From the NCBI RefSeq assembly GCF_000812685.1, contig NZ_JWIF01000058.1, forward strand, positions 1 to 64,000: DNA of 64,000 bases. The letters run 5' to 3'. The notes under the pieces were generated by a model. It saw only the letters and a program-made list of their open reading frames with translations. It had not been told where the DNA came from and did no database searches. The DNA comes from Halocynthiibacter namhaensis. Lineage in GTDB: Bacteria > Pseudomonadota > Alphaproteobacteria > Rhodobacterales > Rhodobacteraceae. A program made the position numbers and the translations under genes. Of this stretch, positions 17,152 to 25,996 are shown piece by piece; within the stretch, counting starts at the first letter, position 1, and each line of letters starts with the position of its first letter.

Positions 17152-19410
17152 TTACCCTTCCACCTTTGTCAGGTCGGCAACGGACAAGCAGATCACACGG
17201 ATGCGCGACAGGAGGTTCAGACGGTTGCGGCGGATGATTTCGCTTTCCGCGTTGATTTGAACCGCGTCAAAGAATGCATCAATCGGTGCACGCAGGGTCG
17301 CCATTTCAGCCATGGCCGCTGCGAAATCTTCTGATTTCATGGCTGGGGCGATTTTGGCTTCTGCTGCATCAAGGGCTGCAAACAATGCTTTTTCGCTGTC
17401 GTCTTCCGCGAATTTCACATCCGCCCCGTAGGAATATTCGACGCCGTCTTTTTCTTCCGCCTGGGTCAGGATGTTGTTCGCGCGCTTAAAGCCTTGGAGC
17501 AGATTTTCGCCGTCGTCCGTGGCCAGCAATGCGGAAAGCGCCTTGGCCCGATTGACCAGCAGGACAAGGTCATCGTTGCCGCCCATCGCGAGGCAAGCGT
17601 CGATCACGTCATGGCGCACACCTTGATCTTTGAGGAAGACTTTCAGGCGGTCATGGAAGAAGGACATGAGATGAGAGATTGCGACTGTTGCATTTACAAT
17701 TGCAGCATCTGCGAGATTGTTCACAAAATCCTTTCCGTCAACCTTAGACTTAGTATCCAGAACAGCTTGGGAGGCGACACTTGACGCTTCACTTGGCAGG
17801 TCATCCACGGCAGATTGGAGTATTTCCATCCTCCGAGAAACTTCATTACCAGAAATAAACCCAGTCAGACGCGCATTGTGTTTAAACACAACATCCGCCA
17901 TCTCCAGCCGCACCCCATTCTCCAAAACCAACCTAATCACTCCCAATGCCGCGCGGCGCAGGGCGAAGGGGTCTTTGGAGCCTGTGGGTTTTTCGTCAAT
18001 CGCCCAGAAACCTGTCAGAAGGTCGAGCTTATCGGCCAGCGCCACGGTGACGGACACGGGCGATGTTGGCACGTCATCTGAGGGGCCAAGGGGGGAATAA
18101 TGCGCTTCAGCTGCTTCGGCCACATCCGCAGGCAGGCCCGCGGCATTGGCGTAATAACGGCCCATAAGCCCTTGAAGTTCCGGGAACTCATAGACCATCT
18201 CAGATGACAGATCCGCTTTGGCCACATGCGCTGCCTGTTCGGCCAGATCCGCATCGGCACCCACAACTGGGGCCAGTTCACGGGCCAAAGCCGCAATGCG
18301 ATCAATGCGTTCTTTTTGTGAGCCAAGTTTATTGTGGAAGGTCACGTTGGAGAGGCTGTCCAGCCATGGATCCATCCCAGTTTTCGCGACGCGCAGATCG
18401 TTTTCCCAGAAGAATTTCGCATCACTTAGACGTGCGAACAGAACCTTTTGGTTGCCCGCCAAAATGGTCGCGCCATTGTCAGCCGTTTCGCGGTTGGCAA
18501 CGGTGATGAATTTCACGATTTTGCCCGATTGTGGATCGCGCACAGAGAAGAACTTTTGGTGTTCTTTCATCGAGGTTTGCAGAACCTCTGGCGGCAGTTC
18601 CATGAAATCGTCCGCAATGTCGCCCATCAAGACAACGGGCCATTCGACAAGACCCGCGACCTCAGCCAGAAGGCCGGGGTCATCAACCACTTCAAGCCCC
18701 TGTGCAAAGGCCTGGTTGGTGGCGTCTTGCCAGATGATTTCCTGACGCTCGGCCGCCTCTAGGATCACATGCGCGGCTTTAAGCTTGGTTGAATAGTCGT
18801 CAAAACCGGTCACCGAAAACGCGCCAGGGGCCATGAAACGGTGGCCATGGGTGCTGTCACCGGACGTGATGCCTTCGATGTCCATCGGCACGACGGTTGC
18901 GCCGGCCTCGTCAGACAAAAGCGCAATGATGGAATGTAGCGGGCGCACCCATTTCAGTGACCCATTTCCAGGTTGGCCAACCCCACCCCAACGCATGGAT
19001 TTTGACCATGGAAAATTGCGGATCGCCGCTTCCAGAACCTCTGCGATGATATCAGCAGCAGGGCGGCCCGGCTTAACGATTGTGGCAAAGTAGAACGCGC
19101 CTTTTTTCTCTTCGCGTTCGACCAGGTCTTCGCGTGCAACCCCTGCCCCACGCAGAAACCCTTCCAATGCTTTTTCCGGCGCGCCGACCTTCGGGCCGCG
19201 GCGTTCTTCACGCACTTCTGGGCTTTCAGCGAGCAGGCCATCAATCGTCAGAACCAAACGACGCGGTGTGGAAAATACACCAGCAGAGCCATAGGTCAGC
19301 CCCGCATCAACCAAACCATTGGTCACAAGCTTTTTCAGATCATCCGCAGCCTTGCCTTGCATACGCGCGGGGATTTCCTCGGAGAAAAGTTCAATCAGAA
19401 GATCAGGCAT
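17152..19410 (-). CDS. glyS: Glycyl-tRNA synthetase beta subunit
   Basis: 752 residues from the ATG at 19410 (MPDLLIELFSEEIPARMQGK is the typical N-terminus); the longer frame to 19476 is not supported. The beta subunit of the tetrameric enzyme provides tRNA binding and part of the catalytic machinery. Recognisable parts include GRYYANAAGLPADVAEAAEA (HD-like region) and the C-terminal anticodon-binding segment. The start lies one base after the stop of the DUF6446 gene (TGA-T-ATG), implying coupled translation. The alpha-subunit gene glyQ is not adjacent and not in this window. The part around 17650-17940 looks less GC-rich than the rest. Confidence 0.96.
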   Translation of the reverse strand: MPDLLIELFSEEIPARMQGKAADDLKKLVTNGLVDAGLTYGSAGVFSTPRRLVLTIDGLLAESPEVREERRGPKVGAPEKALEGFLRGAGVAREDLVEREEKKGAFYFATIVKPGRPAADIIAEVLEAAIRNFPWSKSMRWGGVGQPGNGSLKWVRPLHSIIALLSDEAGATVVPMDIEGITSGDSTHGHRFMAPGAFSVTGFDDYSTKLKAAHVILEAAERQEIIWQDATNQAFAQGLEVVDDPGLLAEVAGLVEWPVVLMGDIADDFMELPPEVLQTSMKEHQKFFSVRDPQSGKIVKFITVANRETADNGATILAGNQKVLFARLSDAKFFWENDLRVAKTGMDPWLDSLSNVTFHNKLGSQKERIDRIAALARELAPVVGADADLAEQAAHVAKADLSSEMVYEFPELQGLMGRYYANAAGLPADVAEAAEAHYSPLGPSDDVPTSPVSVTVALADKLDLLTGFWAIDEKPTGSKDPFALRRAALGVIRLVLENGVRLEMADVVFKHNARLTGFISGNEVSRRMEILQSAVDDLPSEASSVASQAVLDTKSKVDGKDFVNNLADAAIVNATVAISHLMSFFHDRLKVFLKDQGVRHDVIDACLAMGGNDDLVLLVNRAKALSALLATDDGENLLQGFKRANNILTQAEEKDGVEYSYGADVKFAEDDSEKALFAALDAAEAKIAPAMKSEDFAAAMAEMATLRAPIDAFFDAVQINAESEIIRRNRLNLLSRIRVICLSVADLTKVEG

Positions 19411-19411
19411 A

Positions 19412-19954
19412 TCAGTTGCTTTCGGTGTTTGTATTGGTGTCGCGTGGCGGGCAATGTTCGGGCATGGGTTTGCCATTGTGGAAGACTTCTTCGCCGCAGA
19501 TGTTCATCTGATGCCAAACGAAACCGCGCCCGTCATCCATCACGGCAACGATACGGTCAAAGCCCCAGACGACGTTTTCCTCGCCCATAAAGGCGATGGC
19601 TTCATTGGCTTCGATCGCAGCGCCCAGAGCTTTCGCATCAAAACAATCAAACCACTCAGGGGCGACGTGTGGTGCCGCATTCTCATAGGTGACATAGGTT
19701 TCGGTCATCATGGCTTGGCTTTGGGGCGTGGTGAAACAGGCGCGATATCCCAAGGGCGACGTTTCAGAGGCAATGCCCTGGAAATCATCGACGATGATCG
19801 GCTCAGGTGTTTCGGAAACCAATGTGGTCACAGAGACCTCGTCCCCCACCGGCGCCGTAATTTCCTGATAATAAACATGCACCTGCAGATAATACAGCAG
19901 AGTTCCGGCGATCAATGCGCTCACGATAATCAACCCCGCAAGAAATTTGCCCAT
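19412..19954 (-). CDS. DUF6446-family membrane-anchored protein
   Basis: A 180-residue protein with one N-terminal transmembrane segment (residues 5-22) and a periplasmic-looking remainder. The core contains SETSPLGYRACFTTPQSQAM, then EWFDCFDAKALGAAIEANEA, with paired cysteines and an Asn-Ile-Cys-Gly motif near the end. From memory it belongs to an uncharacterised family encoded beside glycyl-tRNA synthetase genes in Rhodobacteraceae. CGGAGACG precedes the ATG. Its stop nearly touches the glyS start. No function is known; the coupling suggests shared expression rather than a shared reaction. Confidence 0.75.
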   Translation of the reverse strand: MGKFLAGLIIVSALIAGTLLYYLQVHVYYQEITAPVGDEVSVTTLVSETPEPIIVDDFQGIASETSPLGYRACFTTPQSQAMMTETYVTYENAAPHVAPEWFDCFDAKALGAAIEANEAIAFMGEENVVWGFDRIVAVMDDGRGFVWHQMNICGEEVFHNGKPMPEHCPPRDTNTNTESN

Positions 19955-20118
19955 GTTTGACGTCTCCGATAGTGCCAGTGTCCCATCGCGCGACCCTTAG
20001 CGTTCACAGGCATATACCCTTTCACAGCGCGGAGAAACAAGGGGGTTGAAACCCATCTGGTCAGTTTACGGCTACGCCCGATCTGCGGCCCATACCTCGG
20101 TCCGCCCAAGATCACGTA

Positions 20119-20559
20119 TCAATCGTTTAATCCGCCGTCCAAAAATCTGCTGCGCAAGGCGTCATCCGGCATCATGCACTGATCATGACGCCCCCAAATA
20201 CGATAGCGATTGCGCGCGATGCGGCTGTAAAGCGGGTTCTTCAACCAGTGCGGCACATGAAGGATCAGCGCAAAAATGCGCCACGGCCCTCCCAATTCGC
20301 GCATGACCGCGGCGAAGGCATCGGCTTTCTGAAACACCTGGCCCCGCACAATCACAAGGTTGGTTTCATAGTCATCCGTGGGCAGGTTCAGCGATTGATA
20401 CAGCCCCTCGCCCAAGTCAGATTGCGCAATAATAAAGCGAAACTGTTGAGACTTGTCGTGCTTTAAAACAAAGTGAAAAAACCGCGAACACAACACACAT
20501 TCACCGTCAAAAACGATGATTGGGTTGTCGGGGAGGTTGAAGGTGTGAGGGAGATCCAT
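20119..20559 (-). CDS. DCC-family (DUF393) thiol-disulfide oxidoreductase-like protein
   Basis: A 146-residue protein opening with PIIVFDGECVLCSRFFHFVL. This matches the DUF393 signature D-G-x-C-x-x-C, a thioredoxin-like CxxC site close to the N-terminus. The middle LGGPWRIFALILHVPHWLKN and the end YSRIARNRYRIWG are also typical of the family. Its members are proposed cytoplasmic or membrane-associated redox proteins, without a proven substrate. It stands alone, with about 160 bp of unassigned sequence on its lower-coordinate side and an accessory-looking gene on the other. Confidence 0.85.
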   Translation of the reverse strand: MDLPHTFNLPDNPIIVFDGECVLCSRFFHFVLKHDKSQQFRFIIAQSDLGEGLYQSLNLPTDDYETNLVIVRGQVFQKADAFAAVMRELGGPWRIFALILHVPHWLKNPLYSRIARNRYRIWGRHDQCMMPDDALRSRFLDGGLND

Positions 20560-20648
20560 GAGGCCGAGTTAGTAGATTATGTGTTGGCGTGCAACCAAGA
20601 ATTACAGTCCCCTAGAGGGATGCCGAACTATACGATACCGAGCATTAC

Positions 20649-21230
20649 TTAATCCGTACCCTCCACATATTTGTTCAAAACTGAGTACCCCCCATGAGTT
20701 ATTGCTTCCGCTTCATCGATCCCTGCGGCTTCTAGTAACATTGACCATAACCTCTTTTCATCCATATCGCAGCGCATGACAAAATCCTTATTTACGGCTT
20801 CCTCCCAAGTGAAGCGAAGGGCACCAAAAACATCCGGCTCCTCGTCATGCTTCTCGACACGGCTCACGATTTCCGGCTTACCATGTGCCAAGGTGTTTCT
20901 TAGCTTCTTGAGTTTCAGAATAGTTTGCAACGGCCGATCACCGCGACATAAGCCAATCCCCAAATGTACGTTCAAGAGTTCTATTTTTTCTTCCAAGTTT
21001 GCTTTTTCAGGCCAACCTTCTCCGAATACTTTTTGGCCAATAAAATTAACGCGTGCTTCGACGGTAAATGCCACAAACACAAGGCACGCCATCATCGTAT
21101 GATATACACCTGTGGTTTCCGCACTCTCAAACTGATCATTCATCCGGTTTTGCAAAGTGAACGAGCAGCCGGATAGCACATTGTGAATATACCTCTCAGC
21201 TTCAAGGTGGACCTCAACCTTTTTCGTCAT
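20649..21230 (-). CDS. HEPN-like protein, unknown role
   Basis: A 193-residue protein from the ATG at 21230, which follows GAGGAACCG; the longer frame to 21278 runs into the rpoD terminator. It appears all-helical. Residues 103-120, TILKLKKLRNTLAHGKPE, contain Arg111-Asn-x3-His116, the R-N-x(3)-H arrangement that defines the catalytic motif of HEPN ribonucleases and toxins. HEPN proteins act in toxin-antitoxin, abortive-infection and RNA-processing systems. No partner such as a MNT nucleotidyltransferase or an Abi gene is adjacent. Composition is less GC-rich than the neighbours, suggesting acquisition. The name rests on the motif alone. Confidence 0.6.
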   Translation of the reverse strand: MTKKVEVHLEAERYIHNVLSGCSFTLQNRMNDQFESAETTGVYHTMMACLVFVAFTVEARVNFIGQKVFGEGWPEKANLEEKIELLNVHLGIGLCRGDRPLQTILKLKKLRNTLAHGKPEIVSRVEKHDEEPDVFGALRFTWEEAVNKDFVMRCDMDEKRLWSMLLEAAGIDEAEAITHGGYSVLNKYVEGTD

Positions 21231-21245
21231 AATTCGGTTCCTCAA

Positions 21246-21273
21246 ATAAAAAACGCCCCCTTGCGGAGGCGTT
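21246..21273 (-). terminator. Rho-independent terminator of rpoD
   Basis: On the minus strand ACGCCTCC-GCAA-GGGGGCGT pairs with one mismatch and runs into TTTTTTATTTG, just after the rpoD stop codon. It isolates rpoD from the HEPN-like gene downstream. Confidence 0.88.
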
Positions 21274-21280
21274 CTCAAAA

Positions 21281-23260
21281 TTACTGATCTAGGAAGCTGC
21301 GAAGCTTGCGGCTTCGGCTGGGGTGTTTCAGCTTCCGCAGCGCCTTCGCCTCGATCTGGCGAATACGTTCCCGTGTCACGCTGAACTGTTGCCCCACCTC
21401 TTCCAAGGTGTGGTCGGTGTTCATGCCGATACCAAAGCGCATCCGCAAGACACGTTCTTCACGTGGGGTCAGCGATGATAGAACCCGCGTTGTGGTTTCT
21501 TTGAGGTTTTCTTGAATGGCGCTGTCCAAAGGCAGTGTCGCATTCTTATCCTCAATGAAATCACCAAGTTGGCTGTCTTCCTCGTCACCAATTGGGGTCT
21601 CAAGGGAAATAGGCTCTTTGGCGATTTTCATCACTTTGCGCACTTTTTCCAAAGGCATTTGCAGTTTTTCTGCCAATTCCTCAGGTGTTGGTTCGCGGCC
21701 AATTTCATGCAGCATCTGACGACCAGTGCGCACAAGTTTGTTGATCGTTTCGATCATATGCACAGGGATACGGATGGTGCGGGCCTGATCCGCGATGGAA
21801 CGGGTGATTGCCTGACGGATCCACCACGTCGCATAGGTCGAGAATTTATAACCGCGACGGTATTCAAATTTATCCACCGCCTTCATCAGGCCGATGTTGC
21901 CTTCCTGAATAAGATCAAGGAATTGCAGACCGCGGTTTGTATATTTCTTCGCGATGGAAATAACCAAACGCAGATTGGCTTCGACCATTTCTTTCTTGGC
22001 CTGACGGGCTTCTTTTTCGCCCTTCTGAACCTGCTGCACAATGCGGCGATATTCAGGAATATCCAGACCAACATATTGGCCCACCTGCGCCATGTCGCCG
22101 CGCAATTCTTCAATTTTACCTTTGGAACGTTCCATCAGCGCCTGCCAACCACGACCCGGCTTTTCAGACATCTCGTCCAGCCAGGTCGGATCAAGTTCGC
22201 GGCCACGATACGCTTCGATGAACTCACGACGGTTGATGCGCGCCTGATCTGCCAATTTCACAAGATTGCTGTCGATGGACATGATGCGACGGTTGATGCC
22301 GTACAACTGGTCAATCAGCGCTTCGATACGACCATTGTGAAGGTGCAATTCGTTCACCAGCTCAACGATTTCAGACCGCAGTTTCTGGTATTTCGCCTCA
22401 TCCTTGTCAGAAAAACTTTCGTCCTCGTTCAAGGTCGCAGAAATCCGCAAATCTTGCATATCTGACAGCAAGGCAAAGTCACGCGCGATCAGGTCGAGAG
22501 TTTCCAGAACCTTCGGCTTCAGCGCGGCTTCCATCGCGGCCAAAGACATATTTGCCTGTTCATCTTCATCGTCATCATCGTCGTTGTTGATGATCGGGTT
22601 GCCGTCAGCGTCAACTTCTGGCTGGGCTTCTTTCTTTTCAGGGGTAACGCCACCCACGACAACGGGCGCAACAACGGGTTCCACCTCATCTTCGCCCATA
22701 TGGTCGCCAAATGTGGTTTCCAAATCGATAACGTCACGCAGAAGAATGTCTTCTGACAAAAGCTCGTCACGCCAAATTGTGATCGCTTGGAACGTCAGCG
22801 GGCTTTCACAAAGCCCCAAGATCATCGTCTTGCGGCCGGCCTCGATGCGTTTCGCAATCGCGATCTCGCCTTCGCGTGACAACAACTCAACAGAGCCCAT
22901 TTCGCGCAGATACATGCGGACAGGATCGTCGGTGCGATCCAGTTTCTCGGTGCCGGTTTCCGCCAGTGCAACTTCACGATTGCCCGCAGCGGCCACCAAA
23001 TCAGTGGTGCCTTTGTCTTCTTCTTCCTCTTCGTCCTCGATGATGTTGATGCCCATTTCGGACAACATCGACATCACGTCTTCGATTTGTTCGGAAGAGA
23101 CCTGCTCAGGTGGCAAAACCTGGTTCAGCTGGTCGTAAGTGATATAGCCCTTTTCGCGCGCCTCAGCGATCATCTTTTTGACGGCAGCCTGGCTCATATC
23201 AAGTGTATGTGCGTTTTCTTTGTCTGCTGACTTTTGGTCGTTGGTGTCTTTAGCGGCCAT
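21281..23260 (-). CDS. rpoD: RNA polymerase primary sigma factor (sigma-70)
   Basis: A 659-residue sigma factor directing RNA polymerase to housekeeping promoters. Region 1.1 is at the N-terminus ([20 protein letters not shown]), followed by an acidic stretch (EDEEEEED near residue 78). Region 1.2 has [20 protein letters not shown], region 2 has [20 protein letters not shown] and [20 protein letters not shown], and region 4.2 has [21 protein letters not shown] long acidic insert lies between regions 1.2 and 2, as usual in alphaproteobacteria. AGGAG precedes the ATG. It lies downstream of dnaG but is separated from it by a hairpin terminator. Confidence 0.99.
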   Translation of the reverse strand: MAAKDTNDQKSADKENAHTLDMSQAAVKKMIAEAREKGYITYDQLNQVLPPEQVSSEQIEDVMSMLSEMGINIIEDEEEEEDKGTTDLVAAAGNREVALAETGTEKLDRTDDPVRMYLREMGSVELLSREGEIAIAKRIEAGRKTMILGLCESPLTFQAITIWRDELLSEDILLRDVIDLETTFGDHMGEDEVEPVVAPVVVGGVTPEKKEAQPEVDADGNPIINNDDDDDEDEQANMSLAAMEAALKPKVLETLDLIARDFALLSDMQDLRISATLNEDESFSDKDEAKYQKLRSEIVELVNELHLHNGRIEALIDQLYGINRRIMSIDSNLVKLADQARINRREFIEAYRGRELDPTWLDEMSEKPGRGWQALMERSKGKIEELRGDMAQVGQYVGLDIPEYRRIVQQVQKGEKEARQAKKEMVEANLRLVISIAKKYTNRGLQFLDLIQEGNIGLMKAVDKFEYRRGYKFSTYATWWIRQAITRSIADQARTIRIPVHMIETINKLVRTGRQMLHEIGREPTPEELAEKLQMPLEKVRKVMKIAKEPISLETPIGDEEDSQLGDFIEDKNATLPLDSAIQENLKETTTRVLSSLTPREERVLRMRFGIGMNTDHTLEEVGQQFSVTRERIRQIEAKALRKLKHPSRSRKLRSFLDQ

Positions 23261-23285
23261 GGGGGCTCCTGAAAGTGCTGTGAAC

Positions 23286-23312
23286 GCAAAAACGGCCCAG
23301 TGGGAAGGCCGT
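23286..23312 (-). terminator. Terminator between dnaG and rpoD
   Basis: On the minus strand ACGGCC and GGCCGT pair around a nine-base loop and are followed by TTTTTGC. It lies between the dnaG stop and the rpoD start, in the reading direction of both, and could end dnaG transcripts or attenuate read-through into rpoD. Confidence 0.7.
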
Positions 23313-23415
23313 CGGCGCGATCAAACGATTCGCTTGTTCCGAATCAAACCTGTGACGCGGTGATTCGCAAGGTGTTTACTGTGATTCTTTTACGTCTTCG
23401 TAACCACAGCGTGCT

Positions 23416-25383
23416 TTAGTTGCGTTTTTGCGGGCCTTCAAAGCGGATATTGGCAAAAAGAGCGTCGCGTTCTTTCAGCTCATCCTTCGAAAGTTCCAAG
23501 CCATTGTCGGCCCGATAGTATTCTGTGCTGTCTTCCGTATCTCCGCGCGCGGCCCTGTTCACTTCCTCAGTTGCCTGACCAAGGCGCCATGTCAGCCCCT
23601 CCCCGATGGTATCCACAAGGACATCCTCACGGGCCTCTGCAAGTTCCAATTCATGACCCTGTTGTGCCAATAGTTTTGCCAATTCCTGTTCAAAAGCGGC
23701 GGCCAGATCATGAGATTCATTTTTCTCAACCAATCGGATCGCCATTAGAACTTGGGGATAGGCCGTCTGAGGTTCAAGGGGCTCGGGGTTCACAGCGTTG
23801 CTAATTTCATTTGAAAACGCCTCTGGGTCATCGATGAAATCTGCCGCATAGCGCAAAATCGCATCCTTAAGATGCCTGTGGAACACGTCGTTGCAATCGC
23901 GCCGTTCCAATTGCGCCATGTGTTTCACGACCAAATCTGGGCGTTTCAAAGCAACCGAAAAAACAAAGGCTTCGCGGATCAAAATTGCAAAGGCCGGGGC
24001 GTTTTTCGTCGCGAGTTTGCTGTCTTTTGTGCCGGTCGACGCAGATACGTTCTTTGCAGCACCCATTCGAAAAATGTTATTTTCAAATGCCTTACGGACA
24101 GGGCGAAACAGATCCCAACGGCGATCACGCAGCTCTTTACTGTAATGATAGCGAATGTTTTCATCCGCGATTTTGGCCACCGCATCGGCGAAAGACTTAT
24201 CCAAAGCGGCCTTGCGTTCGGGGCTGTCAAAAACCTTGCCTTCGACCTCGCGCTGCCACAGCAAACTGACCATGGGCTTGGCCGTATCGATGAGATGCTG
24301 CATCGCGCCTGGCCCCTGCGCCTTCAACAGATCATCAGGGTCCTGGCCTTCGGGCATAACCGAAAACCGCAGACTTTTGCCCGCCTCCAGCACCGGCAAA
24401 GCCAGATCGACAAGGCGCATGGCCGCACGTTGACCAGCGGTATCCCCATCCATCGTGATCACGGGTTCAGGCGAAATGCGCCAAAGCATTTGCAACTGGT
24501 TCTCAGTGATCGCGGTGCCAAGCGGGGCAACACAGGCCCCAAATCCGGCCTCAGACAGGGCGATCACGTCCATGTAACCTTCGGCAACGATCAAAGGTTG
24601 CCCCTTGCCCGCCGCTTCGCGTGCCGCCTTGACGTTGAACAGGCTGCGGCCCTTATCGAACAGGATCGTTTCCGGTGAATTCAAATACTTAGCGCGTGCA
24701 TTTGGGTCCATTGCACGGCCACCAAAGGCAATCGCAAAACCGCGATGGTCGCGGATGGGAAAGATAATCCGCCCACGAAAACGGTCATAAGGCGCACCAC
24801 CATCATCCGGGCGCGCACATAGGCCAGCATCGATAATCAGCTGATCATCGATCCCCTTATCACGCAGATGTTGCAACATGGATTGGCGTGCATCCGGGGC
24901 ATATCCGATCTCCCAACGGTCCTGCGCGTCTTGGCTAAGGCCTCGTTTTTCGAGGTATTCACGCGCGGCAGCCCCTTGATTTGTGCGCAACTGCAAGCGA
25001 AAGAACTGAACAGCTTGTTCCATCACAGTCATCAAAACCGTGCGCCGGTCCGCTTTTTCTTGGGCGCGGGGATCACGTTCAGGCATGGTCATGCCGGCTT
25101 CACGCGCGAGGATCTCGACCGCTTCCATGAAGCTTACATTTTCGGTTTCACGCACAAAAGAAATCGCATCGCCCTTGGCGTGGCAGCCAAAGCAGTAATA
25201 AAACCCCTTGCGGTCATCCACATGAAAAGACGCACTTTTTTCCTGATGGAAAGGGCATGGCGCCCACATATCACCCTTGCCCTGATTGGATTTGCGCGCA
25301 TCCCACATGACTTTACGCCCAACCACTTGGCTAAGCGAACTTCGTGTGCGCAGTTCTTCGAGAAATCCGGGGGGGAGGCTCAT
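23416..25383 (-). CDS. dnaG: DNA primase
   Basis: A 655-residue replicative primase that makes RNA primers at the fork. The N-terminal zinc-binding domain is CPFHQE...YYCFGCHAKGD near residues 42-70. The TOPRIM catalytic core has VAEGYMDVIALSEAGF near 265 and ITMDGDTAGQRAA near 310. The C-terminal 150 residues form the DnaB-binding helicase-interaction domain. It is upstream of rpoD, a conserved neighbourhood related to the macromolecular-synthesis operon; rpsU is not seen here. The ATG is at 25383 and the protein begins MSLPPGFLEELRTRSSLSQV, as usual for the family. Confidence 0.98.
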   Translation of the reverse strand: MSLPPGFLEELRTRSSLSQVVGRKVMWDARKSNQGKGDMWAPCPFHQEKSASFHVDDRKGFYYCFGCHAKGDAISFVRETENVSFMEAVEILAREAGMTMPERDPRAQEKADRRTVLMTVMEQAVQFFRLQLRTNQGAAAREYLEKRGLSQDAQDRWEIGYAPDARQSMLQHLRDKGIDDQLIIDAGLCARPDDGGAPYDRFRGRIIFPIRDHRGFAIAFGGRAMDPNARAKYLNSPETILFDKGRSLFNVKAAREAAGKGQPLIVAEGYMDVIALSEAGFGACVAPLGTAITENQLQMLWRISPEPVITMDGDTAGQRAAMRLVDLALPVLEAGKSLRFSVMPEGQDPDDLLKAQGPGAMQHLIDTAKPMVSLLWQREVEGKVFDSPERKAALDKSFADAVAKIADENIRYHYSKELRDRRWDLFRPVRKAFENNIFRMGAAKNVSASTGTKDSKLATKNAPAFAILIREAFVFSVALKRPDLVVKHMAQLERRDCNDVFHRHLKDAILRYAADFIDDPEAFSNEISNAVNPEPLEPQTAYPQVLMAIRLVEKNESHDLAAAFEQELAKLLAQQGHELELAEAREDVLVDTIGEGLTWRLGQATEEVNRAARGDTEDSTEYYRADNGLELSKDELKERDALFANIRFEGPQKRN

Positions 25384-25453
25384 GGCAGATCAAAATCCGA
25401 GGCAGTTACAGCCCCGGATTATGTTATGTTTCAGCAAGCGACGCAACCACGCT

Positions 25454-25996
25454 TCAAGCGCGCGCGGCAATTGCTTTCATCGTTTCGGTCAGATCATGCA
25501 CGGCGGTCTTGGCAAAACTGCGCATGACCATGATTTGAAAACCATCGTCCATCCGCGTGACCGACACCATCATATGCTGCATTTCCGTACGGACCGTATC
25601 ACCCGGTTTAAAGGCTGCATCACGCAGATCCACCGGGCAAAGACGCGCAAGCACGTCAACTGCCGCGTCTCCGCGCAAAGACATCACAGCCCAAGCATCG
25701 GATTGATCCGTCAATGCCCCCTCAGCCGAAAGGCCGTCTGGCAGTTCCACTCCAAGGATGAAACACTGTCCCCGTCCCGTCCAGATGGCCTGCACATCAC
25801 CTGACGCGCTGGTCTCATTCGGGCCAGGAAAAGCCACGCCACAGGCAGCTTTCAACGCCTTGGATGCCGTTTTTTCGCGCCCTTTCCAGGGCATGAAAGA
25901 TGTCATCCGGTCGACGGCGGTTTCCGTAAGTGTCAGGCTTCCGATGGTCTGTGGCAACAAGCCGTCACAGGGTGTTTTTGCAATGTAATCAGCCAC
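25454..25996 (-). CDS. soxG: Sarcosine oxidase gamma subunit
   Basis: 180 residues, started at the GTG at 25996, which overlaps the soxA stop by eight bases; the longer frame to 26254 lies inside soxA and is a shadow. The gamma subunit belongs to the GcvT/YgfZ-like fold and completes the heterotetrameric enzyme. Recognisable features are AVMSLRGDAAVDVLARLCPV and the C-terminal MMVSVTRMDDGFQIMVMRSF. It is the last gene of the soxBDAG operon. Confidence 0.88.
   Translation of the reverse strand: MADYIAKTPCDGLLPQTIGSLTLTETAVDRMTSFMPWKGREKTASKALKAACGVAFPGPNETSASGDVQAIWTGRGQCFILGVELPDGLSAEGALTDQSDAWAVMSLRGDAAVDVLARLCPVDLRDAAFKPGDTVRTEMQHMMVSVTRMDDGFQIMVMRSFAKTAVHDLTETMKAIAARA

Noticed and set aside
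21512-22465. Plus-strand open frame of 317 codons
   Set aside because: It is antisense to rpoD and rich in His/Phe, as expected for a shadow frame.
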